Shown: one piece after another, positions 39,626 to 49,500 of the stretch
How the letters are laid out: each line of letters begins with the position of its first letter
Position numbering within the stretch: the stretch's first letter is position 1
Assembly: GCF_002151125.1 (NCBI RefSeq)
Contig: NZ_MDJZ01000005.1
Location: 186,001 to 250,000 of the forward strand
Length of the DNA stretch: 64,000 nucleotides
Direction: 5' to 3'
Source: Clavibacter michiganensis
GTDB lineage: Bacteria > Actinomycetota > Actinomycetes > Actinomycetales > Microbacteriaceae
The notes under the pieces: model-generated
Seen by the model: only the letters and a program-made list of their open reading frames with translations
What the model was told of the DNA's origin: nothing
Database searches by the model: none
Program-made: the position numbers and the translations under genes

Positions 39626-42106
39626 CTAGCGGAAGCGGCGCAGGCGCAGGCTGTTCGTGACGACGAAGACCGACGACAGCGCCATGGCGAGCCCCGCGAC
39701 GAGCGGGTTGAGGAGGCCCAGCATGGCCACTGGGATCGCGGCCGCGTTGTAGGCGAAGGCCCAGAACAGGTTGCCGCGGATCGTGCCGAGCGTGCGCCGC
39801 GCGAGCCGCACGGCGTCGGCCACCAGCACGAGGTCGCCGCGGACGATCGTGATGTCGCCCGCCTCGATGGCCGCGTCGGTGCCGGTGCCCATCGCGATGC
39901 CGAGGTCGGCCTGCGCGAGCGCGGCGGCGTCGTTCACGCCGTCTCCGACCATCGCGACCACGCGGCCCTCGGCCTGCAGGCGGCGGACCTGGTCGAGCTT
40001 GCCCTCGGGGAGGACGCCCGCGATGACCTCGTCGATGCCCACCTCCGCGGCGACGCGCTGCGCGGCGCCCGCGGTGTCGCCCGTGAGGAGGACGGGACGG
40101 AGCCCGAGCGCGCGGATCCGGCGGACGGCCTCGGCGCTCGTGGGCTTCACGGTGTCGGCGACGGCGAGGATCCCGCGCACGGCGCCGTCCCAGGCGACCG
40201 CGACCACGGTGGATCCGTCGGCCTCGGCCGCGCGGAGCGCCTCCGCGAGCGCGGCGTCCGGCTCGGCCGACCACGCCTCGGCGAGCCAGGACGGCCGCCC
40301 GACGGCCACCGCGCGGCCGTCGACCACGCCGTGGACGCCGAGGCCCGCGGAGGCGACGAAGCCCTCCACGGACGGGGCGGATCCGGCGCCCGCGGCCTCG
40401 ACGACGGCCCGCGCCACCGGGTGCTCCGACCGCTGCTCCAGGGCAGCGGCCACGCGCACGAGCTCGTCGGCGTCGACGCCGTCGGCCGGCACGGCGCGCA
40501 CGAGCGACATGACGCCCGTCGTGACGGTGCCCGTCTTGTCGAGCAGCACGGTGTCGATGCGTCGCGTGGACTCGAGCACCTCGGGGCCGGTGATGAGGAT
40601 CCCGAGCTGCGCGCCGCGTCCGGTGCCCACGAGGAGCGCCGTCGGGGTCGCGAGCCCGAGGGCGCACGGGCAGGCGATGATGAGCGTCGCCACCGCCGCC
40701 GTGAACGCCGCCTCGGGCGGGAAGCCGAGCAGGAGCCAGCCGACGAGCGTGCCGAGGGCGAGCACGAGCACGACGGGCACGAAGACGGCCGAGACGCGGT
40801 CGGCGAGGCGCTGGATCCGGGCCTTGCCGGTCTGCGCCTCCTCCACGAGCGCCGCCATGCGCGCCAGGCGCGTCTCCTCCCCCACGCGCGTGGCGCGCAC
40901 GAGGAGGCGGCCGCCGGCGTTGAGGGTCGCACCCGTGACGTCGTCGCCCGGCGCGACCTCCACCGGGAGGGACTCCCCCGTGAGGAGCGAGCGGTCGACC
41001 GCGCCGGACCCGTCCACGACCACGCCGTCGGTCGCGATGCGCTCGCCCGGCCGCACGACGAACTCCTCGCCGACGCGGAGATCCCGGATGGGGATCCGTG
41101 CCTCCACGCCGTCGCGCACCACGGACACGTCCTTGGCGGCGAGGTCGAGGAGCGCGGCGAGGGCGGCACCGGACGCGCGGGCGGCCCGAGCCTCCAGGTA
41201 GCGGCCGCCGAGGAGGAACACCGTGACGGCCGCGGCCACCTCGAGGTAGACGTCGCCGGATCCGCCGCCGGGCTCCGAGACGAGGCTCATGGTCATGCGC
41301 ATGCCGGGCCGGCCCGCGTCGCCGAGGAAGAGGGCGTACAGCGACCAGAGGAAGGCGGCCGCGACGCCGATGCTGACGAGCGTGTCCATGCCGACGCCGC
41401 CGTGCCGCGCGCTGACGGCGGCGGACCGGTGGAACGGCCACGCGCCCCAGACGGCGACGGGCGCGGCGAGCGCGAGGGAGAGCCACTGCCAGTCCTCGAA
41501 CTGCAGCGCGGGGATCATCGCCATGAGGAACACGGGGACGGTGAGGGCTGCCGACACGACGAGCCGCTGGCGCAGCGCGAGCTCGTCGGCGTCGGGGCGT
41601 CGGGCGGCGACGGCGTCGCGGGCGGCGGGCTCCGCCGAGGCAGGAGCAGGAGCAGGAGCGGGAGCGGACGCGGGATCCGGGGTGCCGGCATCGGGCCCGT
41701 CCGCGCCGGGGCGGATGCGCGGCGACTCGACCGCGACGGACGCGCGGCCGGAGGGGTCCACTCTCGCGGGCTCGGCCGCGGCGGGAGCAGGTGCGACGTC
41801 CTCGGCCGCTCCGCTCCCCCACCCGGCGCGCTCGGACGCCCGATATCCCGTGCGCTCGATGGTGCGGATCGCGTCCTCGACGCTCGTGCCCGCGGGCAGC
41901 TGCACGCGCGCCCGGTGCGTGGCGTAGTTGACGGCGGCCTCGACCCCGGGCATCCGGCCGAGCTTCCGCTCGATGCGCATGGCGCACGACGCGCACGTCA
42001 TGCCCTGCACGTCGAGGTCGACGCGCGTCAGCACGGCGCCCTCCTCGGCGGAGGGCGCGGCGTCGCCGGTCGCGGGCGTCGCGGATCCGGATGCGGGGTC
42101 GGTCAT
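39626..42106 (-). CDS. copA: Copper-translocating P1B-type ATPase
   Basis: 826 residues. The N-terminal heavy-metal domain has GMTCASC (Cys38, Cys41). A long Pro/Ala/Ser linker (about 100-170, with PAPAPAP runs) is unusual. Eight transmembrane helices follow, with the CPC metal site [14 protein letters not shown] near 480, phosphorylation motif DKTGTVTTG near 520, HP motif SEHPVARA and hinge [10 protein letters not shown]. Exports Cu(I). It begins 1 base after the copZ stop and is controlled by CsoR. Confidence 0.95.
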   Translation of the reverse strand: MTDPASGSATPATGDAAPSAEEGAVLTRVDLDVQGMTCASCAMRIERKLGRMPGVEAAVNYATHRARVQLPAGTSVEDAIRTIERTGYRASERAGWGSGAAEDVAPAPAAAEPARVDPSGRASVAVESPRIRPGADGPDAGTPDPASAPAPAPAPASAEPAARDAVAARRPDADELALRQRLVVSAALTVPVFLMAMIPALQFEDWQWLSLALAAPVAVWGAWPFHRSAAVSARHGGVGMDTLVSIGVAAAFLWSLYALFLGDAGRPGMRMTMSLVSEPGGGSGDVYLEVAAAVTVFLLGGRYLEARAARASGAALAALLDLAAKDVSVVRDGVEARIPIRDLRVGEEFVVRPGERIATDGVVVDGSGAVDRSLLTGESLPVEVAPGDDVTGATLNAGGRLLVRATRVGEETRLARMAALVEEAQTGKARIQRLADRVSAVFVPVVLVLALGTLVGWLLLGFPPEAAFTAAVATLIIACPCALGLATPTALLVGTGRGAQLGILITGPEVLESTRRIDTVLLDKTGTVTTGVMSLVRAVPADGVDADELVRVAAALEQRSEHPVARAVVEAAGAGSAPSVEGFVASAGLGVHGVVDGRAVAVGRPSWLAEAWSAEPDAALAEALRAAEADGSTVVAVAWDGAVRGILAVADTVKPTSAEAVRRIRALGLRPVLLTGDTAGAAQRVAAEVGIDEVIAGVLPEGKLDQVRRLQAEGRVVAMVGDGVNDAAALAQADLGIAMGTGTDAAIEAGDITIVRGDLVLVADAVRLARRTLGTIRGNLFWAFAYNAAAIPVAMLGLLNPLVAGLAMALSSVFVVTNSLRLRRFR

Positions 42107-42107
42107 G

Positions 42108-42323
42108 TCAGAGCCCCGCGACGTACCCGGCCTCGTCGACCGCGGCGCGCACGGCCTCGGGGTCGAGCGGCCGGTCGCTCTCGACGGTGACGGTGGACGC
42201 GCCGCCGACGACCAGGTCGACGGCCACGGACGCGACGCCCGGCAGCTCGCCGACCTCCTCGGTGACGCTCGCGACGCAGTGCGCGCAGGTCATGCCGGTG
42301 ACGGGGAAGGTGGTGGTGGTCAT
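42108..42323 (-). CDS. copZ: Copper chaperone CopZ
   Basis: 71 residues, a single heavy-metal-associated domain with GMTCAHCVASV (Cys13, Cys16). It carries Cu(I) to CopA or CsoR. ATG 42323 follows AAGGAG. It is the middle gene of csoR-copZ-copA; its stop is one base from the copA start. Confidence 0.94.
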   Translation of the reverse strand: MTTTTFPVTGMTCAHCVASVTEEVGELPGVASVAVDLVVGGASTVTVESDRPLDPEAVRAAVDEAGYVAGL

Positions 42324-42366
42324 GGGGTCTCCTTCGTGTCGTGCGATGCGGGTGGGATGCGGCGGA

Positions 42367-42648
42367 TCAGGACCGGACGAGCCGCGCGATGGCCGCGGAG
42401 GCCTCGCGCACCTTGTCGTCCGCGACCTGGCCGCCCTCACGCGCGGCCTCGGCGAGGCAGTGCGCGAGGTGGTCGTCGAGCAGCTTGAGGGCGACGGTCT
42501 CCATGGCGCGCGTGACGGCCGAGACCTGCGTGAGCACGTCGATGCAGTACGTGTCGGACTCGACCATGCGCTCGATGCCGCGCACCTGGCCCTCCGCGCG
42601 ACGCAGCCGCTTGAGGATGTCGTCCTTGCCCTCGCTGTACCCGACCAT
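42367..42648 (-). CDS. csoR: Copper-sensing repressor CsoR
   Basis: 93 residues, all helical. The Cu(I) ligands are Cys35, His60 and Cys64 (in TYCID and DDHLAHC), the W-X-Y-Z fingerprint of true copper CsoR. It releases DNA on binding Cu(I). ATG 42648 has GGGAGGTGG upstream. It heads the operon and is preceded by two GC-rich palindromes. Confidence 0.95.
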   Translation of the reverse strand: MVGYSEGKDDILKRLRRAEGQVRGIERMVESDTYCIDVLTQVSAVTRAMETVALKLLDDHLAHCLAEAAREGGQVADDKVREASAAIARLVRS

Positions 42649-42675
42649 GGCGGCCACCTCCCGTTCCCCTCGATG

Positions 42676-42715
42676 GTACCCCCTAGGGGTATCGAATGGA
42701 ACCCCCAGGGGGTAT
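42676..42715. promoter_or_regulatory. Double CsoR operator
   Basis: Two palindromes, GTACCCCCTAGGGGTAT (42676-42692) and ACCCCCAGGGGGTAT (42701-42715), with centres about 23 bases apart. Each fits the TACCCC/GGGGTA core of CsoR operators. They lie 28-67 bases upstream of csoR. Confidence 0.8.
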
Positions 42716-42743
42716 GCCCAGGGGCGCATGCCCGGGCGCACGA

Positions 42744-42778
42744 CGACGCCGCGCCCCTCGAGGAGGGACGCGGCGTCG
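42744..42778 (-). terminator. Terminator of the phosphomannomutase gene
   Basis: Arms CGACGCCGCG and CGCGGCGTCG around a 15-base partly paired loop, about 20 bases past the manB stop. Confidence 0.6.
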
Positions 42779-42797
42779 GTGGTCGTGCGGGTCGGGA

Positions 42798-44225
42798 TCA
42801 GGCCCCGCGGATGAGACCCAGCAGCTCGTCGCGGAGGGCGGCCATCGTCTCCTCCGTGGACGCCTCGACGTTCAGGCGCAACAGCGGCTCGGTGTTCGAC
42901 GGGCGGACGCTGAACCACCAGAACGCGCCGTCGTCGCCGACCGGGCCGTCGACCGTGAGGCCGTCGAGCTCGTCGAACTCGCCGCGGCCGCGGAAGGCCT
43001 CGACGATGCGCTCGTAGGCTGCGGGCACGTCGTCGACCGTGCTGTTGATCTCGCCCGACAGCGCGTACGGCGTGTAGCGCGCCGAGAGGTCGGACATGAG
43101 GCCGTCGGTCTGGCCGAACTCGGCGAGCAGGTGCATCGCGGCGAGCATGCCGTTGTCGGCGCCCCAGAAGTCGCGGAAGTAGTAGTGCGCGGAGTGCTCG
43201 CCGCCGAAGACGGCGCCCGTGGCGGCCATCTGGTCCTTGATGAGCGAGTGGCCGACGCGCGTGCGGACGGCCGTGGCCCCCGCCGCCTCGATGGTCTCGG
43301 GGACGATGCGCGAGGTGATGAGGTTGTGCAGCACGGTGACGTCGTCGTCCGGCGACTGCGCCTTCACGCGGCTGATCTCGCGGAGCGCGACGATGGCGGC
43401 GACGGCGCTGGGCGTGACCGCCTGGCCCTTCTCGTCGACCACGAAGCAGCGGTCCGCGTCGCCGTCGAAGGCGAGGCCGAGGTCGGCGCCGTGCTCGACG
43501 ACGGCCTTCTGCAGGTCGACGAGGTTGGCGGGCTCGAGCGGGTTCGCCTCGTGGTTCGGGAAGGTGCCGTCGAGCTCGAAGTACAGCGGGATGATCTCGA
43601 TGGGCAGCTCGGGGAGGCCGGCCGCGGTGCCGAGCACGGCGGGGACGGTCATGCCGCCCATGCCGTTGCCCGCGTCGACGACGACGCGCAGCGGGCGGAT
43701 GCCGGAGAGGTCGACCAGCTGGCGGAGGTAGCCCGCGTAGTCCGCGAGCACGTCGCGCCCGCGGACCTCGCCGACCTCGTCGACCAGGGATATGCCGTCG
43801 GACAGGAAGCCGATGGCGCGGTCGCGGATGGCGGCGAGGCCCGTGTCGAGGCTGATGCCCTGCGCGCCCGCGCGGGAGAACTTGAGGCCGTTGTAGGTGG
43901 CCGGGTTGTGGCTCGCGGTGAACATGACCGCGGGGGCGTCGAGGGATCCCGACGCGAAGTAGGTCTCGTCCGTCGAGCACAGGCCGATGAGGAGCACGTC
44001 CGCTCCGCGGGCCGTGGCCCCCTGGGCGAAGGCCTCGGCGAAGGACGGCGAGGAGTCGCGCATGTCGTGGCCGACGACGATCTCGCGACCGGCGGCGCCG
44101 AGCTCGTCGACGAAGCCCGCGCCGAGCGCCGTGACGAGCTCCTCGGTGAGCTGGCTGCCGACGAGACCTCGCACGTCGTAGGTCTTCACGATGGCGGTCA
44201 GGGTCTCGGCGGCAGTCGTCGTCAT
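42798..44225 (-). CDS. manB: Phosphomannomutase/phosphoglucomutase
   Basis: 475 residues. It interconverts hexose 6- and 1-phosphates and feeds GDP-mannose and related sugar nucleotides. The phospho-serine loop TASHNP has Ser105; the metal loop is DGDADR (254-259); the sugar loop is GEHSAHYY; and the phosphate-binding loop is RPSNTEP. All four sites are intact. It starts 2 bases after the DUF3499 stop on the same strand, as in Rv3257c-Rv3258c. Confidence 0.95.
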   Translation of the reverse strand: MTTTAAETLTAIVKTYDVRGLVGSQLTEELVTALGAGFVDELGAAGREIVVGHDMRDSSPSFAEAFAQGATARGADVLLIGLCSTDETYFASGSLDAPAVMFTASHNPATYNGLKFSRAGAQGISLDTGLAAIRDRAIGFLSDGISLVDEVGEVRGRDVLADYAGYLRQLVDLSGIRPLRVVVDAGNGMGGMTVPAVLGTAAGLPELPIEIIPLYFELDGTFPNHEANPLEPANLVDLQKAVVEHGADLGLAFDGDADRCFVVDEKGQAVTPSAVAAIVALREISRVKAQSPDDDVTVLHNLITSRIVPETIEAAGATAVRTRVGHSLIKDQMAATGAVFGGEHSAHYYFRDFWGADNGMLAAMHLLAEFGQTDGLMSDLSARYTPYALSGEINSTVDDVPAAYERIVEAFRGRGEFDELDGLTVDGPVGDDGAFWWFSVRPSNTEPLLRLNVEASTEETMAALRDELLGLIRGA

Positions 44226-44227
44226 GC

Positions 44228-44443
44228 TCAGGAACCTACCTCACCGAGCACGCCGTGCCGGACGATCTGCCAGCCCTGCGGGGCCGAGAGGCGGGCCGCG
44301 TGGCGGTCGCAGAGGTCGTAGCTGTGCGGCTCGGAGTCGTGGCTGAGGGGACCGAGGACGGCCATGGAGTCCGCGTAGACGTAGGTGAGGGTGGTCGTGG
44401 CGCCGCCGGTGCAGCCGACGCGGGAGCAGGGCCTGTTCGTCAT
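44228..44443 (-). CDS. DUF3499 family protein
   Basis: 71 residues, starting MTNRPCSRVGCTGGATTTLTY. Two Cys at the N-terminus and a DLCDRHAARL motif form a likely zinc ribbon. It is conserved next to manB and whiB2 in Actinobacteria. Function is unknown. A TAGTGT -10 at 44453-44458 ends 9 bases before the ATG, giving a very short leader. Confidence 0.88.
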   Translation of the reverse strand: MTNRPCSRVGCTGGATTTLTYVYADSMAVLGPLSHDSEPHSYDLCDRHAARLSAPQGWQIVRHGVLGEVGS

Positions 44444-44452
44444 GTCGGGCCC

Positions 44453-44482
44453 ACACTACCGCCGACCCCGTGGCCGTACGAT
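44453..44482. promoter_or_regulatory. Divergent promoters for DUF3499 and metallopeptidase-like genes
   Basis: Minus-strand TAGTGT (44453-44458) and plus-strand TACGAT (44477-44482) drive opposite genes. The TACGAT box ends 6 bases before ATG 44489, so that transcript is leaderless. Only 45 bases separate the two genes. Confidence 0.55.
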
Positions 44483-44488
44483 GGGGCC

Positions 44489-44932
44489 ATGCCACGTTCG
44501 CGCCGCCGGGGAGGCCACGTCTCCATCCGGGGCTCCTGGCGGGATCGGCACGGCCGCGGCCTCCGCTCCCCCGTCACCGGTCCGGAGCTGCCCGTCCTGC
44601 GCACGCGCGCCGACGTCTTCGACCAGACCATCGCGTCCGCCGCCGAGTACCTGCGCGGCCTGTGGCCCGACGAGCTCGACCGCGTCTCGTTCGAGGTCGC
44701 CGCGCTGCCCGCCGAGAACAGCGAGCGCGACGGCATCGACCGCTGGAGCGTCCTCGCGGACGAGCGCCGCGTCGTCTTCTACCGGCTCCCCATCGAGCGC
44801 CTCGCGCACCTGCACGAGGACGACGACTACCACCAGCGCGCGCTCGTGGAGGGCTGCGTCTACCGCGCGGTCGCCGAGCTGCTCGGGAAGGACCCGTGGG
44901 ACCTCGCCCCCGACAGGTACGACCCGCACTAG
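44489..44932 (+). CDS. Metallopeptidase-family (zincin-like) protein lacking HExxH
   Basis: 147 residues. The core FDQTIASAAEYLRGLWPDELD and RWSVLADERRVVFYRLPIER match the actinobacterial zincin-like family (Rv3259). At the place where true members have HExxH the sequence is DDYHQRALVEGCVYRAVAELLG, so the zinc site is not intact and peptidase activity is doubtful. A basic N-terminus (PRSRRRGGH) precedes it. Conserved neighbour of manB and whiB2. Confidence 0.8.
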   Translation: MPRSRRRGGHVSIRGSWRDRHGRGLRSPVTGPELPVLRTRADVFDQTIASAAEYLRGLWPDELDRVSFEVAALPAENSERDGIDRWSVLADERRVVFYRLPIERLAHLHEDDDYHQRALVEGCVYRAVAELLGKDPWDLAPDRYDPH

Positions 44933-45028
44933 CCGCGGATCCCGAACGGGTGCCGGGGATCCGCGCACCGCCGGTCCGGTCGCCGGGTCGGGGCCGCCCG
45001 GCGCGTCACGCCGCTCCGGCGCCCGGCG

Positions 45029-46555
45029 TCAGGGGTGGACGCGGAGCGGGTCCGCGGCCGGCAGCACCGGCACGACGGGCAGGGCCGCGGATCGCCCGGG
45101 CTCGGCGAGCGTCACGGTCGCCGTGAGGCCGGCCGCCCCCTCGAGCAAATAGGTCCGCCCGGCGGCCACGGCGACGGACGCGGCGGATCCCGCGGGCACG
45201 TCGAGCGTCACCTGCTCGGATCCATCGGTCGGCCGGGCCGTGACGCTCGCCGCCTCGCCCCCGCCGTTGCGCAGGTGCAGGAGCGGCGCCGGGCCCGCGG
45301 GCACCGACACGAGCGCGTCGCGCGTGAGCGCCTCGGCGGACGGCAGCCACGCGAAGTCGGTCGCGCCGCCCTCGGCCGCGCCGGACACGCTGCGCACGGC
45401 CCCCGTGACGGGCACCGAGCTCTGCACGGTGACGGAGTAGCGGCCGTCCGGCAGGTCGGAGACGGGGACGTCGGTGGTGCGCCCCGCGTCGACCTGCACC
45501 GTGAAGGTCGTGCCCGTGCCGTCGGTGCCGTCCTCGGGGGCGACGCTCACGCTGACGTCGGCGTCCGCCGACCCGGGCACCACGATGCGCACCGCGGTCT
45601 CGCGGTCGGGGTCGGTGCCGGGATCGGAGCCGGCTCCCGGCGCGGAGCCGCCCTCCTCGGCGGCGGGCGCCTCCTCGCCCTCGACGGGGGCGACGGGCGC
45701 GGCCTGGGAGTCGATGCGGAGGCCGGTCATGGCGAGCGCGGTGGCCGGCGCCGCGGCGGGGCCGATCCAGTCGACGCCGCCCGCGAGGAGGCCGCGGACC
45801 GTGCTCTGCTCCATGCGCGCGACGACCTGGCCGCCGCGGCTCTGCACGTGCACGGCCGGGGACGAGAGGTCGGGGGCCAGGCCCGCCAGGCTGAGGACGC
45901 GGCGGCTGCCGGCCGGGACGGAGATCCCGCTGGCGCCGGGGGCGCTGACCGCGCCGTCCTCGCCCGTGATGGCCAGGTCGACCGTGGAGGAGACGCCGGA
46001 CGGGTTGTCGAGCACGACGAACGTGGTGCGGCCGGTCGTGGTCGCGCCGCCCACGAGCCACGCGTCGGCCGTGGCCTCGGAGCAGGGCGCGGCGGCGAGG
46101 CCGGCGAGGTCGGGCTCGGTCGCGATCTCGGACGCGGCGCCCGCGAGGTCGGTCGGCGCGCCGTCGACCGTGCCCGCGACGGCGAGGACGGAGGGGGCGC
46201 TCGACGCCTGGCCCTGCACCTCGGGGGCCTCGATGCGCGATGTGCGGACGTCGGGGCCGCCGGTGGATCCGGCCGCGGTCCCGGTCGTCGCGGATCCGCT
46301 CGTCACCGCGGAGCTGCCCACGGCGACGGCGGTGGTCGTGGCGGCGGCGTCCGCCTCGGGCGGGCGGAGCAGGCCGCCGGGGCAGACGCGCTGCTGGTCG
46401 GTCGCGACGGGGGTCACGAGCACGGAGGGCGCGCTCGCGTCGCCGGAGGCGGGCGGGAGCAGCAGCGCCCCGGTGACGACGACGCCGAGCACGGCGACCC
46501 CGGCGATCCCGGTGGTCACGCGCGTCGCGATGCGCACGGCGTCACGCCTGGCCAT
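45029..46555 (-). CDS. DUF5719 family secreted or membrane-anchored protein
   Basis: 508 residues. An N-terminal signal or anchor helix (TTGIAGVAVLGVVVTGALLL) is followed by an extracytoplasmic beta-sandwich-rich body with several VDAGRTTDVPVSDLPDG-type strands. Two Cys (RVCPGG, APCSEA) may pair. Its start overlaps the GT2 stop by 14 bases, so the two are co-produced. Family function is unknown; context points to envelope glycan assembly. Confidence 0.85.
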   Translation of the reverse strand: MARRDAVRIATRVTTGIAGVAVLGVVVTGALLLPPASGDASAPSVLVTPVATDQQRVCPGGLLRPPEADAAATTTAVAVGSSAVTSGSATTGTAAGSTGGPDVRTSRIEAPEVQGQASSAPSVLAVAGTVDGAPTDLAGAASEIATEPDLAGLAAAPCSEATADAWLVGGATTTGRTTFVVLDNPSGVSSTVDLAITGEDGAVSAPGASGISVPAGSRRVLSLAGLAPDLSSPAVHVQSRGGQVVARMEQSTVRGLLAGGVDWIGPAAAPATALAMTGLRIDSQAAPVAPVEGEEAPAAEEGGSAPGAGSDPGTDPDRETAVRIVVPGSADADVSVSVAPEDGTDGTGTTFTVQVDAGRTTDVPVSDLPDGRYSVTVQSSVPVTGAVRSVSGAAEGGATDFAWLPSAEALTRDALVSVPAGPAPLLHLRNGGGEAASVTARPTDGSEQVTLDVPAGSAASVAVAAGRTYLLEGAAGLTATVTLAEPGRSAALPVVPVLPAADPLRVHP

Positions 46556-49500
46556 CTGTCCTCCTGCTGTCGTCGTCGGGGCGGTCGGCGCGGTCGTCGT
46601 CGCGGTCGGCGGCGGGCGCGGATGCGACGTCGTCGCCCTCCCCGTCGTCGCCGGCGAGGCGCTCCCCCGCCTGCGGGATGTCGCCGAAGGCCGCGGCCTC
46701 CACGATCTGGCCCGTGGGCTCGTCGAGGTAGGCCGGCGTGCCGCGGTCGTCGTGCTCGGGCCGCGGCTCGACGGCGTCCGCCGGGCGCGCGTCGGGGGCG
46801 ACGACCGGCTCCCGGTAGGCGGGCAGCGGGCGGCTGCGCGCCGCGAGGCCGCCGGTGGGGATCGCGAGGAGCAGGGTGAGCGCGAACACGAGCGCCTGCG
46901 CCGCGAGCACGCCCGCGCGCCCCGGGTCGTCGAGGTTGCCGGGCCCGGCGACCCGGGCGGCGAGGTCGTCGCTCCCGACGAAGCGCCAGAGGAGCCCCGC
47001 CTCGGTCTGCCCGACCGCCGTGAAGACGGGGTCGTCGTCGAGGGCCGCGCGGGCGCGGTCGTGCACGGCGGCCTCCGCGTCGCCCGTGGGCGTCGCGAGC
47101 AGCACGTAGCTGACGCCGAGCGCCCGGAGGTCCTCGGTGGCGTCGAGGCCGGACCGTGAGGAGACGTTGCCCGCGAGCTCGGCGACGCGGGTCGCGGTGT
47201 CGGACAGCGGCCCGATGGCGGAGTCGACCGTGGACACCTGCTCGAGCGTGCGGCCCGCGCCGCGCTCGACGTCGGCGGACAGGGATCCGTCGTCCCCGGC
47301 GCGGAGGACGAGCGTGCCGACGGCGGGATCCGTGGCCGCCTCCGCGACCACGAGGCCGGGCAGCGAGGTGTCCGTGGTGGTGCGCAGCGCGGTGGATCCG
47401 GCCACGGAGGCCGAGACGAGCGGGACCACGAGCACGGCGAGGGTCACGGCGGCCACGATCCCCGGCACGACGGAGCGGCGGCCGAGCGTCGCGAACCCGA
47501 GCACGAGCGCGCCGGCGAGGCCGAGCCACAGCAGGCTGAGGCCGGATCCGGGCCAGACCGCGACGACGTCGGATCCGGTCGACTGCACCACCGTGCGCAC
47601 GGCGAGGACCGCGGTCGCGAAGCCGAGCACCGTCACGCCGAGCGCGAGGGCGGCGCGGTGGGACCCGCGGAGGAACAGCGCGGCGACCGCGCCCAGCACG
47701 AGGGGCGCGACGAGCACCGCGACCAGGACGAGCGGGACGGCGTCCGGCAGGCCGAGCCCGTCGACGGACGCGGACCAGCCGCCGAGGCCGGCGGTCGGGA
47801 ACCCGAGCGCGAGGCCCGGCACGTCGGCCGGCGTGAAGCCGGCGGGGACGGCCGGGTCGGCGGCGAGGGCCAGGGGCTGTCCCTGCATCACCCGGTAGAC
47901 GACGAGGGGCGCCACGAGCGCGAGGAGCGGGACGGGGATCGTCACGAGCCGGCCCGCGCGGCGCCCGGCCCGCACCGTGGCGACGAGCCAGAGCACGAGG
48001 ACGGCGGGGACGAGCGAGGGGGCGGACGCGCCGACGGCGGCCATCAGGATCCCCGCCACGGCGGACGCGGACCACGAGCGCGGCGCGCGCAGCACCGCGA
48101 GCGCGAGCCACGGGAGGAGCAGGTGCGCCAGCACGGCCGGCAGGCGGCCCTCGCCGAGCGCGACGTGCAGGGTGGGCGCGAGGGTCCACACGAGCGCGGC
48201 GAGCCCGCGCAGCCAGGCGTTCCGGGTGAGCTGGGCCGCGCACAGCCACGCGGCGAGGGCGGCGAGCGGGAGCGCGGCCACGAACAGCCCGAGCACGGCG
48301 AGCGAGGGCTCCCACGCGGTGACGCTGCCGAGGACCGCGAGCACGTAGGCGAAGGGGTCGGAGGGGGCGACCGGCCCGGCGCCGGATCCGCGGACGCCGA
48401 TGCCGACCTGCGCCCACAGCGCCCCCGCGCTGGGGCCGAGCGGCAGGAGCTGCCCGCCGACCAGGGCGGTGCCGGTCAGCCGCGGCAGCCACATGACGGC
48501 CGACAGGAGGAGCGCGACGAGCACGGTCCAGCCGCCGCCCGTCGCGAGGAACTCGACGCCGTCGGAGACGCCCATGTGCTCCACGCGGTACTGCTCGCGG
48601 GCCAGCGAGCGGCGTCGACGGCCGACCGCGAGCGGCTGCCGCAGGGACGCGATGCTCGCCCACGGCGCCGTCCGGGTGGCGGCGAGACGACGGCGGCTCG
48701 CGCGGATCCGCCCGGGCGCGACGGCCACGCGCACCGCGGCGCCTATCTCGCCGGGAGCGGCGGTCGGCCGCTTCCGGAGCATCTGCAGCAGGGCGCGGAG
48801 GATGGCGAGCGGCACGAGCGAGAGCCAGTGGAACGGCACGGCGGCCGGCGGCGCGTAGGCGAGGCGGCGGTGCAGCTCGGCCTGCCGGCGCAGCCGCCGC
48901 CGACGGCGACGCGACGTGCGCTTTCCGAGGAAGGCGGTGCCGGGGGCGGCGTCGCCCGCCGAGGCGACCCGTGCCGCGGGGACGACCACGACGCGGTGGC
49001 CGGCGAGGCGGGCGCGGACGCAGAGGTCGAGCGCGTCGTCGATGACGGGCAGGGCGTCGTCGAATCCCCCGAGCTCGTCCCACAGGCGGTGGCGCACGAG
49101 CATGCCGCCCGCGGCGACGCCGAGGACGTCGCTCATGTCGTCGTGCTGCGCCTGGTCGAGCTCGACGTCGACGACGGGGACCGATGCGCCGAGCGTGGTG
49201 AGCGTCGTCCCGAGCTCGTGGATGTAGCCGGGGTGGTCCCACTCCATGAGCTTGGGGCCGGCCACCGCGACGCTGGGCGACGCCTCGATCGCGGCGAGCA
49301 GGCGCTCGAGCGCGTCGGGGGCCGGGGCGTTGTCGGCCGACAGCAGCCAGAGCAGCTCGTGGTCGCCCTCGGGCGCGGGGATCACGCGGACGGCCTGGTC
49401 GACGGCCTGCCCGAAGGTCATGCGCGCCGGGCCCTGCACCATGCGCGTCGGGTCGGCGGCGGCGAGGAGGGCGGCGGATCCGTCGCGGGAGCCGAGGTCG

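Noticed and set aside
41640-41700. GGAGCA/GGAGCG repeats as a regulatory array
   Set aside because: They lie within copA and encode the Pro/Ala linker after the metal-binding domain.
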